From: Streptomyces xanthochromogenes
Lineage (GTDB): Bacteria > Actinomycetota > Actinomycetes > Streptomycetales > Streptomycetaceae
Direction: 5' to 3'
Assembly: GCF_014650455.1 (NCBI RefSeq)
Contig: NZ_BMUZ01000002.1
Coordinates: 442,720-506,719, forward strand
DNA: 64,000 nucleotides
A model generated the notes under the pieces. That model was not told the origin of the DNA. It did no database searches and saw only the letters and a program-made list of their open reading frames with translations. Numbering within the stretch: position 1 is the first letter of the stretch; each line of letters starts with the position of its first letter. Of this stretch, positions 1-8,402 are shown in pieces. The position numbers and the translations under genes were made by a program.

Positions 1-420
1 GACGGCCCAGGCCGGGCGCTGGCCCACCTCGTCCTCCAGGGTGTGCCGGAAGTCCTCGGTGAGCGTCTCCATGCCGCAGCCCGTGTGGTGCACCAGCATG
101 ACGCTGGTGGTGCCGAGCGCGCGCTGGCTGATGGTGAGCGAGCGGATCACGTCGTCGGTGACCACGCCGCCCGCGTTGCGGATGGTGTGGCAGTCGCCCA
201 GATCGAGGCCGAGGGCCGCGTGCAGGTCGAGCCGGGCGTCCATGCAGGCCACCACGGCCACGTGCAGCACGGGCCTGGCGTCCATGCCGGGGTCGCGGAA
301 GGCGTCGGCGTACCGGTGGTTCGCCTCCACCAGGCGGTCGGTCACGGTGCCGCCGCTCCTCACGGTCAGGTGCGGCCGGGAGGCGGGAGGCTCTGCGGGT
401 ATGTGCGCAGGAGTCGACAT
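1..420 (-). CDS. Beta-class carbonic anhydrase (N-terminal part; runs off the window)
   Basis: This enzyme interconverts CO2 and bicarbonate in the cytoplasm using a Cys-His-Cys zinc site. The visible 140 residues include ACMDARLDLH (the zinc Cys with the Asp-Arg dyad), a GDCHTIRNAGG loop and HHTGCG (zinc His and Cys). These are the beta-CA signatures in the right order. The C-terminus lies before base 1. The ATG at 420 gives a 25-residue Pro-rich lead-in. An in-frame GTG at 345 would start MTDRLVEANHRYA, closer to the usual family N-terminus, so the start is uncertain. The gene is divergent from rsmH. Confidence 0.9.
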   Translation of the reverse strand, partial: MSTPAHIPAEPPASRPHLTVRSGGTVTDRLVEANHRYADAFRDPGMDARPVLHVAVVACMDARLDLHAALGLDLGDCHTIRNAGGVVTDDVIRSLTISQRALGTTSVMLVHHTGCGMETLTEDFRHTLEDEVGQRPAWAV

Positions 421-523
421 GTATATGACGGTAGCCGCCGCCGATCGCCCGGTCGCGTCGTGCGGGCGGAAAAAGACCGTCAACTCGGGCGTCTGTGAGC
501 TAACCCACAGGCCTCACGCGGGC

Positions 524-539
524 TCACCCGAACGGGTGA
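524..539. promoter_or_regulatory. Perfect palindrome between carbonic anhydrase and rsmH
   Basis: TCACCCG-AA-CGGGTGA is a perfect 7+7 bp palindrome with a 2-nt centre, followed by an A-run. It lies between two divergent genes, about 30 bp upstream of the rsmH -35 box, so an operator is more likely than a terminator. The rest of 421-840 holds the promoter and a long 5' leader. I see no other gene there. Confidence 0.4.
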
Positions 540-571
540 AAAAAGTGCCCGGCGCCGCGCTGGAGGGTTGA

Positions 572-599
572 TTGACCCGAAGGACGAGTGGACTAAAGT
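572..599 (+). promoter_or_regulatory. Probable vegetative promoter of the dcw cluster
   Basis: TTGACC (572-577), a 16-nt spacer and TAAAGT (594-599) form a good sigma-70/HrdB-type promoter. Transcription would begin near 606, giving rsmH a 5' leader of about 235 nt. No MraZ-type TGGGA repeats and no mraZ gene are visible. Confidence 0.55.
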
Positions 600-840
600 G
601 GCGCGAAGCGGGAGGCGTGACACACGTTCTCCCCCTTGACGGAACTCCCAGCTTCCGGGAAGCACGGCCTCCCGGACCTACGTTTACCCGCGTGCGCGGC
701 GCACGTACGGCTCGGCCTCCTCCCGCCCTCCGGTCGGCTGACGCCCCTTCCCCGGCGCCAGCCGTTCGCCCCCCGTTCCAGGGGGAGCGGGGACCGGGTA
801 CGTATGCGCGGCGGTGCGCCGGATCCTTGAGAGGGCGGCT

Positions 841-1791
841 TTGAGCCAGCGACACGTCCCGGTGATGCTCCAGCGATGCTTGGACATGTTGGCCCCGGCC
901 CTGACCGAACCCGGAGCGGTCGTCGTCGACTGCACCCTCGGCCTCGGCGGCCACAGCGAGGCCCTGCTCACCCGGTTCCCCGAGGCGCGCCTGATCGCCC
1001 TCGACCGCGACAAGGAGGCGCTGCGCCTGTCCGGCGAGCGCCTCGCCCCCTTCGGGGAGCGCGCCACACTGGTGCACGCCGTCTACGACGAGCTCCCCGA
1101 CGTGCTCGCCCGGCTCGGCACCCCGCGCGTCCAGGGCGTCCTGTTCGACCTCGGCGTCTCCTCCATGCAGCTCGACGAGGCCGACCGCGGCTTCGCCTAC
1201 GCGCAGGACGCGCCCCTGGACATGCGCATGGACCAGTCGACCGGGATGAGCGCCGCCGAGGTGCTCAACACCTACCCGCCCGGCGAACTCGTGCGGATCC
1301 TGCGGGCGTACGGCGAGGAGAAGCAGGCCAAGCGGATCGTCTCGGCGGTCGTGCGCGAACGCGAGAAGGAGCCCTTCACCAACAGCGCACGCCTCGTCGA
1401 ACTGATCCGCGACTCGCTGCCGCAGGCCGCCAAGCGCACCGGCGGCAACCCGTCCAAGCGCACCTTCCAGGCCCTGCGCATCGAGGTCAACGGCGAACTC
1501 GCCAGCGTGGAGCGGGCGATCCCCGCGGCCGTCGAGGCCATCGCGGTCGGCGGCCGGGTCGCGGTGCTCTCCTACCAGTCCCTGGAGGACCGCATCGTCA
1601 AGCAGGTGTTCGCGGCCGGCGCCGCCAACACCGCGCCGCCCGGGCTCCCGGTGGTGCCCGAGCGCTACCAGCCGCGGCTCAAGCTCCTCACCCGCGGTGC
1701 CGAACTCCCCACGGAGGAGGAGGTCGCCGAGAACCGGCGCGCGGCCCCCGCCCGGCTCCGGGGGGCCCAGCGGATCAGGGAGGACGTGTGA
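841..1791 (+). CDS. rsmH: 16S rRNA (cytosine(1402)-N(4))-methyltransferase RsmH
   Basis: RsmH methylates N4 of C1402 in the P-site region of 16S rRNA using S-adenosylmethionine. The 316-residue product starts [13 protein letters not shown] and carries the SAM-binding segment [14 protein letters not shown], the [17 protein letters not shown] block and [12 protein letters not shown], all typical of the family. I chose the TTG at 841 because GAGAGGG lies 6-8 nt upstream and the N-terminus then matches Streptomyces homologues. A GTG at 814 would add nine residues. This is the first gene of the dcw cluster. Its TGA overlaps the ftsL GTG (GTGA). Confidence 0.95.
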   Translation: MSQRHVPVMLQRCLDMLAPALTEPGAVVVDCTLGLGGHSEALLTRFPEARLIALDRDKEALRLSGERLAPFGERATLVHAVYDELPDVLARLGTPRVQGVLFDLGVSSMQLDEADRGFAYAQDAPLDMRMDQSTGMSAAEVLNTYPPGELVRILRAYGEEKQAKRIVSAVVREREKEPFTNSARLVELIRDSLPQAAKRTGGNPSKRTFQALRIEVNGELASVERAIPAAVEAIAVGGRVAVLSYQSLEDRIVKQVFAAGAANTAPPGLPVVPERYQPRLKLLTRGAELPTEEEVAENRRAAPARLRGAQRIREDV

Positions 1792-2303
1792 GCAAACCGG
1801 CCAGGCAGCTGCGCGGCACGGCCGCGCGGCTCGGCAGGCTGATGCCTTCGCAGGGGGCCAACAGTGCCGCCCGCACCCCGTTCGTACTCCTCGTCGTGGC
1901 CCTCCTCGGCGGGGGGCTCATCGCGCTCCTGGTGCTCAACTCGGCGCTCAACGCGGGCTCGTTCAAGCTCAGCGAGTACCGCAGGCAGACCACCGAACTC
2001 ACCGACGAACAACAGGCGCTGCAGCGCGACGTGGACGACCTGTCCGCCCCCGACGCGCTGTCCCGCCGGGCCGGCGACCTCGGCATGGTCCCCGGCGGCA
2101 ACCCCGTCTTCCTCGGCCCCGACGGCACCGTCAAGGGCGTCCCCGCCTCGGCCGGCGACCCCTCGCCCGCCGAGGCCGCAGAGCCCTCGCCGCTGCCCGC
2201 GGCACAGAGCCAGGCCCCCGCTCCGCACCCCAAGCAGCACCACGCCCCGGCCCCCAAGCAGCCCCGCCCGCCCGCGAAGACCTCCCCGAACCCCGGCAGG
2301 TGA
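1788..2303 (+). CDS. ftsL: Cell division protein FtsL
   Basis: FtsL is a small bitopic divisome protein that scaffolds FtsQ, FtsB and FtsW/FtsI at the septum. The 171 residues show a basic cytoplasmic N-terminus, one membrane segment at about 31-53, a short coiled-coil-like stretch at about 55-85 and a Pro/Ala-rich extracytoplasmic tail. Sequence similarity in this family is low. The call rests mainly on topology and on position between rsmH and ftsI. The GTG start at 1788 overlaps the rsmH stop, and ftsI begins 4 nt after the stop. Confidence 0.85.
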   Translation: MSKPARQLRGTAARLGRLMPSQGANSAARTPFVLLVVALLGGGLIALLVLNSALNAGSFKLSEYRRQTTELTDEQQALQRDVDDLSAPDALSRRAGDLGMVPGGNPVFLGPDGTVKGVPASAGDPSPAEAAEPSPLPAAQSQAPAPHPKQHHAPAPKQPRPPAKTSPNPGR

Positions 2304-2307
2304 CGCA

Positions 2308-4227
2308 GTGAGCCCCAAGGAACCCCCGCGCCGCCGGGTGCCCCCGCCCGCGCGCTCCCGGCCGCAGGCCCGCCGCCCCGCGGCCGCCAAGAAGATCAAG
2401 CTCGGCAGCCACCGGCCCCGGCTGCGCCTGGTCAGCCTCGGACTCACCCTGGTCATGCTGGCCTTCGTCGTACGGCTGCTCCAGGTGCAGGCCGTCGACG
2501 CCAGCGCGTACGCCGCCAAGGCCGACAAGAACCGGTACGCCAGCTACGCGCTGCCCGCCGAGCGCGGCCGGATCACCGACCGGGCCGGCATCGCGCTCGC
2601 CACCAGCGTCGACGCGTACGACATCACCGCCGACCCGACGCTGTTCACCCCCGAGTCCACCAAGATCCCGGACGCCGCGGAGCAGGCGGCCGCGCTGCTC
2701 GCGCCGCTCATCGGCAAGGACCAGGCGGAGCTCGCCAAGAAGCTCAAGACGCCCAGAACCCGGTACGTGGTGCTCGCTCGCCGGCAGACCCCGCAGGTGT
2801 GGAACCAGATCAAGGACCTGAAGAAGGTCCTCGGCGAGAAGGCGTCCGCCGACAGGGCCAAGGGCGGCCCCGGCGCCAACGTGCTGGCCGGCGTCCTCAA
2901 CGAGTCCAGCACCAAGCGGGTGTACCCCAACGGCGACCTCGCCGCCGGGATACTGGGTTACGTCAACGCCGAGGGCAAGGGCGGCGGGGGCCTGGAGTCG
3001 TCCCTGAACAAGGAGTTGGCCGGCACCGACGGCAAGATCTCCTACGCCCAGTCCGGCGGCCGCAGGGTCCCCACGGCCGGCACCCACGAGACGCCGGCCG
3101 TGCCCGGCTCCGACGTCGAGCTGACCATCGACCGGGACATCCAGTGGATGGCCCAGAAGGCGATCTCCGACCAGGTCGCCGAGTCCCACGCCGACCGCGG
3201 GTACGTCATAGTGCAGCGGTCCGACACCGGCGAGGTCCTGGCCATGGCGAACGCGCCGGGCTTCGACCCCAACAACATCGCCCAGGCCAACTCCGCCGCC
3301 ATGGGCAACGCGGCGCTCCAGGACGCCTTCGAGCCGGGCTCCACCGCCAAGGTCATGTCCATGGCCGCGGTGCTTGAGGAGGGCGTCGCCACGCCCGACA
3401 CCCATGTGGTGGTGCCCAACCGGCTCCAGCGCGGCGACCGGCTCTTCAAGGACGACGTCGACCACGCGACCTGGAACCTGACGCTCAACGGCGTGCTCGC
3501 CAAGTCCAGCAACATCGGCACCATCCTCGCCGTCGAGCAGCTCGGCAAGACCGACGCCCAGGCCGACAACGTCCTGTACTCCTACCTGCGCAAGTTCGGC
3601 ATCGGCAAGCCCAGCGGGCTCGACTTCCCCGGTGAGACGCCGGGCATCCTCGCCCCCGCGAACAAGTGGTCCACCTCGCAGCAGTACACCGTCCGGTTCG
3701 GCCAGGGCCTCTCGCTCAACGCGATGCAGGCGGCCTCGGTGTACTCGACCATCGCCAACGGCGGCGTACGCGTCCAGCCGACCCTGGTGCGCGGCACCAA
3801 GGGCCCGGACGGGCGGTTCACCCCGGCGCCCGCGCCCCAGCAGACCCGGGTGGTCAGCGAGAAGACCGCCAAGACGCTGGCCCAGATGCTCGAATCGGTC
3901 GTCGGCGACGCCGAGGGCACCGGAACCAAGGCCGCCATCCCCGGCTACCGCGTCGCGGGCAAGACCGGCACCGCCAACCGGGTCGACCCCAAGACCGGCA
4001 CCTACAAGGGCTACACCGCCTCCTTCGCGGGCTTCGCCCCGGCCGACAACCCCAAGATCACCGTCTACTGCGCCATCCAGAACCCGACGAAGGGCAGCTA
4101 TTTCGGTGGCCAGATCTGCGGACCCATCTACAAGCAGGTCATGGAGTTCGCCCTCAAGACCCTCCAGATCCCGCCGAGCGGAGCCCAGCCTCCCAACCTG
4201 CCCGTCACCTTCGGCGGCAACGACTGA
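2308..4227 (+). CDS. ftsI: Penicillin-binding protein FtsI (PBP3), septal transpeptidase
   Basis: This class B PBP cross-links septal peptidoglycan and partners FtsW. The 639-residue protein has a basic cytoplasmic tail, a membrane anchor at about 41-58, a dimerisation/pedestal domain beginning near AERGRITDRAG, and a C-terminal transpeptidase domain. The three catalytic motifs are present: STAK (active Ser345), SSN (400-402) and KTGT (552-555). The GTG start follows the ftsL stop by 4 nt. It is co-transcribed within the dcw cluster. Confidence 0.96.
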   Translation: MSPKEPPRRRVPPPARSRPQARRPAAAKKIKLGSHRPRLRLVSLGLTLVMLAFVVRLLQVQAVDASAYAAKADKNRYASYALPAERGRITDRAGIALATSVDAYDITADPTLFTPESTKIPDAAEQAAALLAPLIGKDQAELAKKLKTPRTRYVVLARRQTPQVWNQIKDLKKVLGEKASADRAKGGPGANVLAGVLNESSTKRVYPNGDLAAGILGYVNAEGKGGGGLESSLNKELAGTDGKISYAQSGGRRVPTAGTHETPAVPGSDVELTIDRDIQWMAQKAISDQVAESHADRGYVIVQRSDTGEVLAMANAPGFDPNNIAQANSAAMGNAALQDAFEPGSTAKVMSMAAVLEEGVATPDTHVVVPNRLQRGDRLFKDDVDHATWNLTLNGVLAKSSNIGTILAVEQLGKTDAQADNVLYSYLRKFGIGKPSGLDFPGETPGILAPANKWSTSQQYTVRFGQGLSLNAMQAASVYSTIANGGVRVQPTLVRGTKGPDGRFTPAPAPQQTRVVSEKTAKTLAQMLESVVGDAEGTGTKAAIPGYRVAGKTGTANRVDPKTGTYKGYTASFAGFAPADNPKITVYCAIQNPTKGSYFGGQICGPIYKQVMEFALKTLQIPPSGAQPPNLPVTFGGND

Positions 4228-4241
4228 ATCCGGAAGCCTCA

Positions 4242-5909
4242 GTGACAACCATCACCCAGGGTCCTGGGAACCAGGACGGGACCCAGGACGACGTGCCCCC
4301 CTCTTTTGGCGACCCGGCCGGTACGCCCGGTACGCTCACCGCCGTGCCACACGCTGATCAGTACCGAACCGCCCAGCAGGACGCCCCCGCGAAACAGCCG
4401 GGAGCGCCCCGACCGGAACAGGCCCGTCCGACCCCGCTCGGCGAACTGGCCGCGCGACTGGGGACGAACAGCCCAGGACCGGGAGAGGTCACCGGCATCA
4501 CGCACGACTCCCGGGCGGTGCGCCCCGGAGACCTGTACGCCGCGCTGCCGGGCGCCAACACGCACGGCGCCGACTTCGCCGCCCAGGCCGCGAGCCTCGG
4601 CGCGGTCGCCGTCCTCACCGACCCGGCGGGCCGCGAGCGGGCCGCCGCGACCGGTCTTCCGGTGCTGGTCGCCGGAGACCCGCGGGGCCGGATGGGCGAG
4701 CTCGCCGCCGAGATCTACGGCCACCCCGGCCGCGATCTGCTCCAGCTCGGCATCACCGGAACCTCCGGCAAGACCACGACCGCCTACCTCGTCGAGGGCG
4801 GCCTGCGCGGCGCCGGACACGCGACCGGCCTGATCGGCACGGTCGAGATGCGCATCGGCGACGAGCGCATCAAGTCCGAGCGCACCACCCCCGAAGCCAC
4901 CGATCTGCAGGCCCTGTTCGCGGTCATGCGCGAGCGCGGGGTCGACTCGGTCGCCATGGAGGTCTCCAGCCACGCCCTGGTGCTCGGCCGGGTCGACGGC
5001 TGCGTCTTCGACGTCGCCGTCTTCAACAACCTCAGCCCGGAGCACATGGAGTTCCACTCCGGCATGGAGGACTACTTCCAGGCCAAGGCGCAGCTGTTCA
5101 CGCCGCAGCGGGCCAAGCGCGGCGTGGTGAACTACGACGACGAGTACGGCCGCCGCCTCGTGAAGGAGGCCGGCATCGAGATCACCACCTTCTCCGCCGA
5201 GGGCCACCCCGAGGCCGACTGGCGGGCCGAGGACGTCCAGGTGCGCCAGGACAGCAGCACCTTCACCGTGGTCGCCCCGGGCGGCGAGCGGATCTCCGCC
5301 ACCGCCCCGCTGCCCGGCCCGTTCAACGTGGCGAACACCCTCGCCGCCATCGTCACGCTCGCCATCGCGGGCGTCGACCCGCAGACCGCAGCCGACGGAG
5401 TGGCCGCCGTACCCGGCGTGCCCGGCCGTCTGGAGCGGGTGGACGCCGGCCAGCCCTATCTGGCCGTCGTCGACTACGCCCACAAGACGGACGCCGTCGA
5501 ATCGGTCCTGCGCTCGCTGCGCAAGGTCACCGAGGGCAGGCTGCACATCGTGCTCGGCTGCGGCGGCGACCGGGACAAGACCAAGCGGGGCCCGATGGGC
5601 GCCGCGGCGGCCCGGCTCGCCGACACCGCCGTACTGACCTCCGACAACCCCCGATCCGAGGACCCGCTCGGAATCCTCGCCGCGATGCTGGCGGGCGCCG
5701 CCGAGGTGCCGGCCCACGAGCGCGGTGAGGTCCAGGTCTTCGAGGACCGTGCCGCCGCCATCGCGTCGGCCGTCGCCCTCGCGGAGCCCGGCGACACCGT
5801 GCTCGTCGCGGGCAAGGGTCATGAACAGGGCCAGGACATCCACGGAGTGGTCCGTCCGTTCGACGACCGCCTGGTCCTCCGCGCCGCCATCCAGAAAAGT
5901 CAGGGATGA
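4242..5909 (+). CDS. murE: UDP-MurNAc-L-Ala-D-Glu:diaminopimelate ligase MurE
   Basis: MurE adds diaminopimelate (LL-DAP in Streptomyces) to the UDP-MurNAc dipeptide. As read from GTG 4242 it has 555 residues. The first ~65 are a disordered-looking Pro/Gln-rich extension. The Mur ligase core follows: the N-terminal domain, the ATP P-loop GTSGKTTT (173-180), a central domain with LSPEHMEFH, and DNPRSEDP near the C-terminus, the DAP-recognition motif. A second in-frame GTG at 4344 has TACGCT 7 nt upstream and could be a leaderless start, giving 521 residues. I cannot decide between the two. Confidence 0.93.
   Translation: MTTITQGPGNQDGTQDDVPPSFGDPAGTPGTLTAVPHADQYRTAQQDAPAKQPGAPRPEQARPTPLGELAARLGTNSPGPGEVTGITHDSRAVRPGDLYAALPGANTHGADFAAQAASLGAVAVLTDPAGRERAAATGLPVLVAGDPRGRMGELAAEIYGHPGRDLLQLGITGTSGKTTTAYLVEGGLRGAGHATGLIGTVEMRIGDERIKSERTTPEATDLQALFAVMRERGVDSVAMEVSSHALVLGRVDGCVFDVAVFNNLSPEHMEFHSGMEDYFQAKAQLFTPQRAKRGVVNYDDEYGRRLVKEAGIEITTFSAEGHPEADWRAEDVQVRQDSSTFTVVAPGGERISATAPLPGPFNVANTLAAIVTLAIAGVDPQTAADGVAAVPGVPGRLERVDAGQPYLAVVDYAHKTDAVESVLRSLRKVTEGRLHIVLGCGGDRDKTKRGPMGAAAARLADTAVLTSDNPRSEDPLGILAAMLAGAAEVPAHERGEVQVFEDRAAAIASAVALAEPGDTVLVAGKGHEQGQDIHGVVRPFDDRLVLRAAIQKSQG
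4261..4277. promoter_or_regulatory. 7-3-7 palindrome at the 5' end of murE
   Basis: GTCCTGG-GAA-CCAGGAC is a perfect inverted repeat 34-50 nt after the ftsI stop. It lies inside murE if translation starts at 4242, or in the untranslated gap if it starts at 4344. It could be a protein-binding site or a small mRNA hairpin. Confidence 0.3.
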
Positions 5910-5913
5910 AGTA

Positions 5914-7335
5914 GTGATCGCCCTCTCCCTCGCCGAGATCGCCGAAATCGTCGGCGGGCAGCCGCACGACATACCGGATCCGTCCGTCCAGGTCACCGGC
6001 CCCGTCGTCATCGACTCCCGCCAGGTGGCGGCCGGTTCGCTCTTCGTGGCCTTCGCCGGCGAGAACGTCGACGGCCACGACTACGCGCAGCGCGCCTTCG
6101 AGGCGGGCGCGGTGGCGGTCCTCGCGGCCCGCCCGGTCGGCGTGCCCGCGATCGTCGTGGACGACGTGCAGGCCGCCCTCGGGGCGCTCGCCCGGGACGT
6201 CGTGGGCCGGCTCGGCACCGAAGTCGTCGCCCTCACCGGCTCGTCCGGCAAGACGTCCACCAAGGACCTGATCGCGCAGGTGCTCCAGCGCCACGCGCCG
6301 ACAGTGTTCACGCCGGGCTCCCTCAACAACGAGATCGGCCTGCCGCTGACCGCGCTCACCGCGACCGCGGAGACCAGACACCTGGTCCTGGAGATGGGCG
6401 CGCGCGGCGTCGGCCACATCCGCTACCTCACCGGGCTGACCCCGCCCACCATCGGTCTCGTCCTGAACGTCGGGTCCGCCCACATCGGCGAGTTCGGCGG
6501 CAAGGAGCAGATCGCTCTGGCCAAGGGGGAGTTGGTCGAGTCGCTGCCCGAGTCGGGCTGCGCGGTGCTGAACGCGGACGACCCGCTGGTACGGGCCATG
6601 GCGTCCCGCACCAAGGCGCGCGTGCTGCTCTTCGGAGAAGCCGCGGACGCGGACGTACGGGCCGAGAACGTCCGGCTCACAGATGCCGGACAGCCCTCCT
6701 TCAGCCTTCTCACACCCTCCGGGTGCGGTGATGTGACGTTGCGCCTGTACGGTGAGCACCACGTGTCGAACGCGCTCGCCGCGGCCGCCGTCGCCCATGA
6801 GCTGGGCATGTCCGCAGACGAGATCGCCCGCGCGCTCTCCGAGGCGGGCTCCCTCTCCCGCTGGCGTATGGAGGTCACCGAGCGTCCGGACGGTGTGACC
6901 GTCGTCAACGACGCCTACAACGCGAACCCCGAATCCATGCGAGCCGCCCTCCGCGCGCTCGCGGCAATGGGCGAGGCCTCACGGGCCCGGGGGGGACGCA
7001 CGTGGGCGGTGCTCGGCCCGATGGCCGAGCTCGGCGACGACTCGCTGGCCGAGCACGACGCGGTCGGACGGCTCGCCGTCCGGCTCAACGTCAGCAAGCT
7101 CGTGGCAGTCGGGGGCCGGGAGGCGTCCTGGCTGCAACTGGGCGCATATAACGAGGGTTCGTGGGGTGAGGAGTCGGTGCACGTGTCCGACGCACAGGCG
7201 GCCGTCGACCTGCTGCGCAGTGAACTGCGGCCGGGAGACGTCGTGCTGGTGAAGGCATCCAGGTCGATCGGCCTGGAGCGGGTGGCACTGGCGCTGCTCG
7301 AAGGCGCTGCCGAGGGTGAGGTCGCCGCCCGATGA
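5914..7335 (+). CDS. murF: UDP-MurNAc-tripeptide:D-Ala-D-Ala ligase MurF
   Basis: MurF joins D-Ala-D-Ala to the UDP-MurNAc tripeptide to finish the pentapeptide precursor. The 473-residue protein starts at GTG 5914, 4 nt after murE (MIALSLAEIAEIVGG). It shows the Mur ligase P-loop GSSGKTST (109-116, Lys113), the central NNEIGLPLT segment, and the C-terminal NDAYNANPESM block typical of MurF. Its last codons overlap the mraY ATG (ATGA). Confidence 0.96.
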   Translation: MIALSLAEIAEIVGGQPHDIPDPSVQVTGPVVIDSRQVAAGSLFVAFAGENVDGHDYAQRAFEAGAVAVLAARPVGVPAIVVDDVQAALGALARDVVGRLGTEVVALTGSSGKTSTKDLIAQVLQRHAPTVFTPGSLNNEIGLPLTALTATAETRHLVLEMGARGVGHIRYLTGLTPPTIGLVLNVGSAHIGEFGGKEQIALAKGELVESLPESGCAVLNADDPLVRAMASRTKARVLLFGEAADADVRAENVRLTDAGQPSFSLLTPSGCGDVTLRLYGEHHVSNALAAAAVAHELGMSADEIARALSEAGSLSRWRMEVTERPDGVTVVNDAYNANPESMRAALRALAAMGEASRARGGRTWAVLGPMAELGDDSLAEHDAVGRLAVRLNVSKLVAVGGREASWLQLGAYNEGSWGEESVHVSDAQAAVDLLRSELRPGDVVLVKASRSIGLERVALALLEGAAEGEVAAR

Positions 7336-8402
7336 GGCAGATCCTCTTCGCGGGAGCCATCGGTCTCTTCCTGACCCTGGTCGGGACCCCGCTGCTCATC
7401 AAGCTGCTCGCCCGCAAGGGCTACGGCCAGTTCATCCGTGACGACGGCCCGCGCGGCCACGCCGGGAAGAAGGGCACACCCACCATGGGTGGCATCGCCT
7501 TCATCCTGGCCACGCTGATCGCGTACGCGCTGACCAAGGTGATCACCAGTGAGGATCCGACGTTCTCGGGCCTGTTGGTGCTCTTCCTGACGGCCGGCAT
7601 GGGCATGGTCGGCTTCCTCGACGACTACATCAAGATCGTCAAGCAGCGCTCGCTCGGCCTGCGGGCCAAGGCGAAGATGGCCGGACAGCTGATCGTCGGC
7701 ATCGCCTTCGCGGTGCTCGCCCTGCAGTTCGCCGACGCCCGTGGCAACACGCCGGCCTCCACCAAGCTGTCGTTCATCAACGACTTCGGCTGGTCGGTCG
7801 GGCCGGTCATCTTCGTGGTCTGGGCGCTGTTCATGATCCTCGCCATGTCGAACGGCGTGAACCTGACGGACGGTCTGGACGGCCTGGCCACCGGCGCGTC
7901 GGTGATGGTCTTCGGCGCGTACACCTTCATCGGCCTGTGGCAGTTCCAGGAGTCCTGCGCCAACGCGCAGACCCTGACCAACCCCAACGCCTGCTTCGAG
8001 GTGCGCGATCCGCTCGACCTCGCGGTCGTCGCATCCGCCCTGATGGGCTCCTGCTTCGGCTTCCTGTGGTGGAACACCTCGCCCGCCAAGATCTTCATGG
8101 GCGACACCGGCTCGCTCGCCCTCGGCGGCGCGCTCGCGGGCCTGGCGATCTGCTCCCGCACGGAGTTCCTGATCGCCCTGCTCGGCGGCCTGTTCGTGCT
8201 GATCACGATGTCCGTGGTCATCCAGGTCGGCTCGTTCAAGATGACCGGCAAGCGGGTCTTCCGGATGGCGCCGCTCCAGCACCACTTCGAACTCAAGGGG
8301 TGGTCCGAAGTCCTTGTCGTGGTCCGGTTCTGGATCATCCAGGGCATGTGCGTGATCGTGGGACTCGGACTCTTCTACGCGGGATGGGCAGCCGACAAGT
8401 GA
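7332..8402 (+). CDS. mraY: Phospho-MurNAc-pentapeptide translocase MraY
   Basis: MraY moves phospho-MurNAc-pentapeptide from UDP onto undecaprenyl phosphate, making lipid I at the inner face of the membrane. The 356-residue multi-pass protein has the GKKGTPTMGG loop, the FLDDYIK aspartate pair, NLTDGLDGLA and the GDTGSLALGG magnesium loop, all family signatures. The length is normal. Both ends overlap neighbours by 4 nt, which suggests translational coupling. Confidence 0.97.
   Translation: MRQILFAGAIGLFLTLVGTPLLIKLLARKGYGQFIRDDGPRGHAGKKGTPTMGGIAFILATLIAYALTKVITSEDPTFSGLLVLFLTAGMGMVGFLDDYIKIVKQRSLGLRAKAKMAGQLIVGIAFAVLALQFADARGNTPASTKLSFINDFGWSVGPVIFVVWALFMILAMSNGVNLTDGLDGLATGASVMVFGAYTFIGLWQFQESCANAQTLTNPNACFEVRDPLDLAVVASALMGSCFGFLWWNTSPAKIFMGDTGSLALGGALAGLAICSRTEFLIALLGGLFVLITMSVVIQVGSFKMTGKRVFRMAPLQHHFELKGWSEVLVVVRFWIIQGMCVIVGLGLFYAGWAADK

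Noticed and set aside
524..539. Intrinsic terminator
   Set aside because: The hairpin is short and lies between divergent starts, so there is no transcript to end; an operator is more plausible.
804..830. 8-codon ORF (ATG 804) in the rsmH leader as a leader peptide
   Set aside because: It has no clear Shine-Dalgarno and no codon pattern suggesting attenuation.
421..840. mraZ or another small gene upstream of rsmH
   Set aside because: No frame with MraZ motifs is present. The region is explained by promoter and 5' leader.
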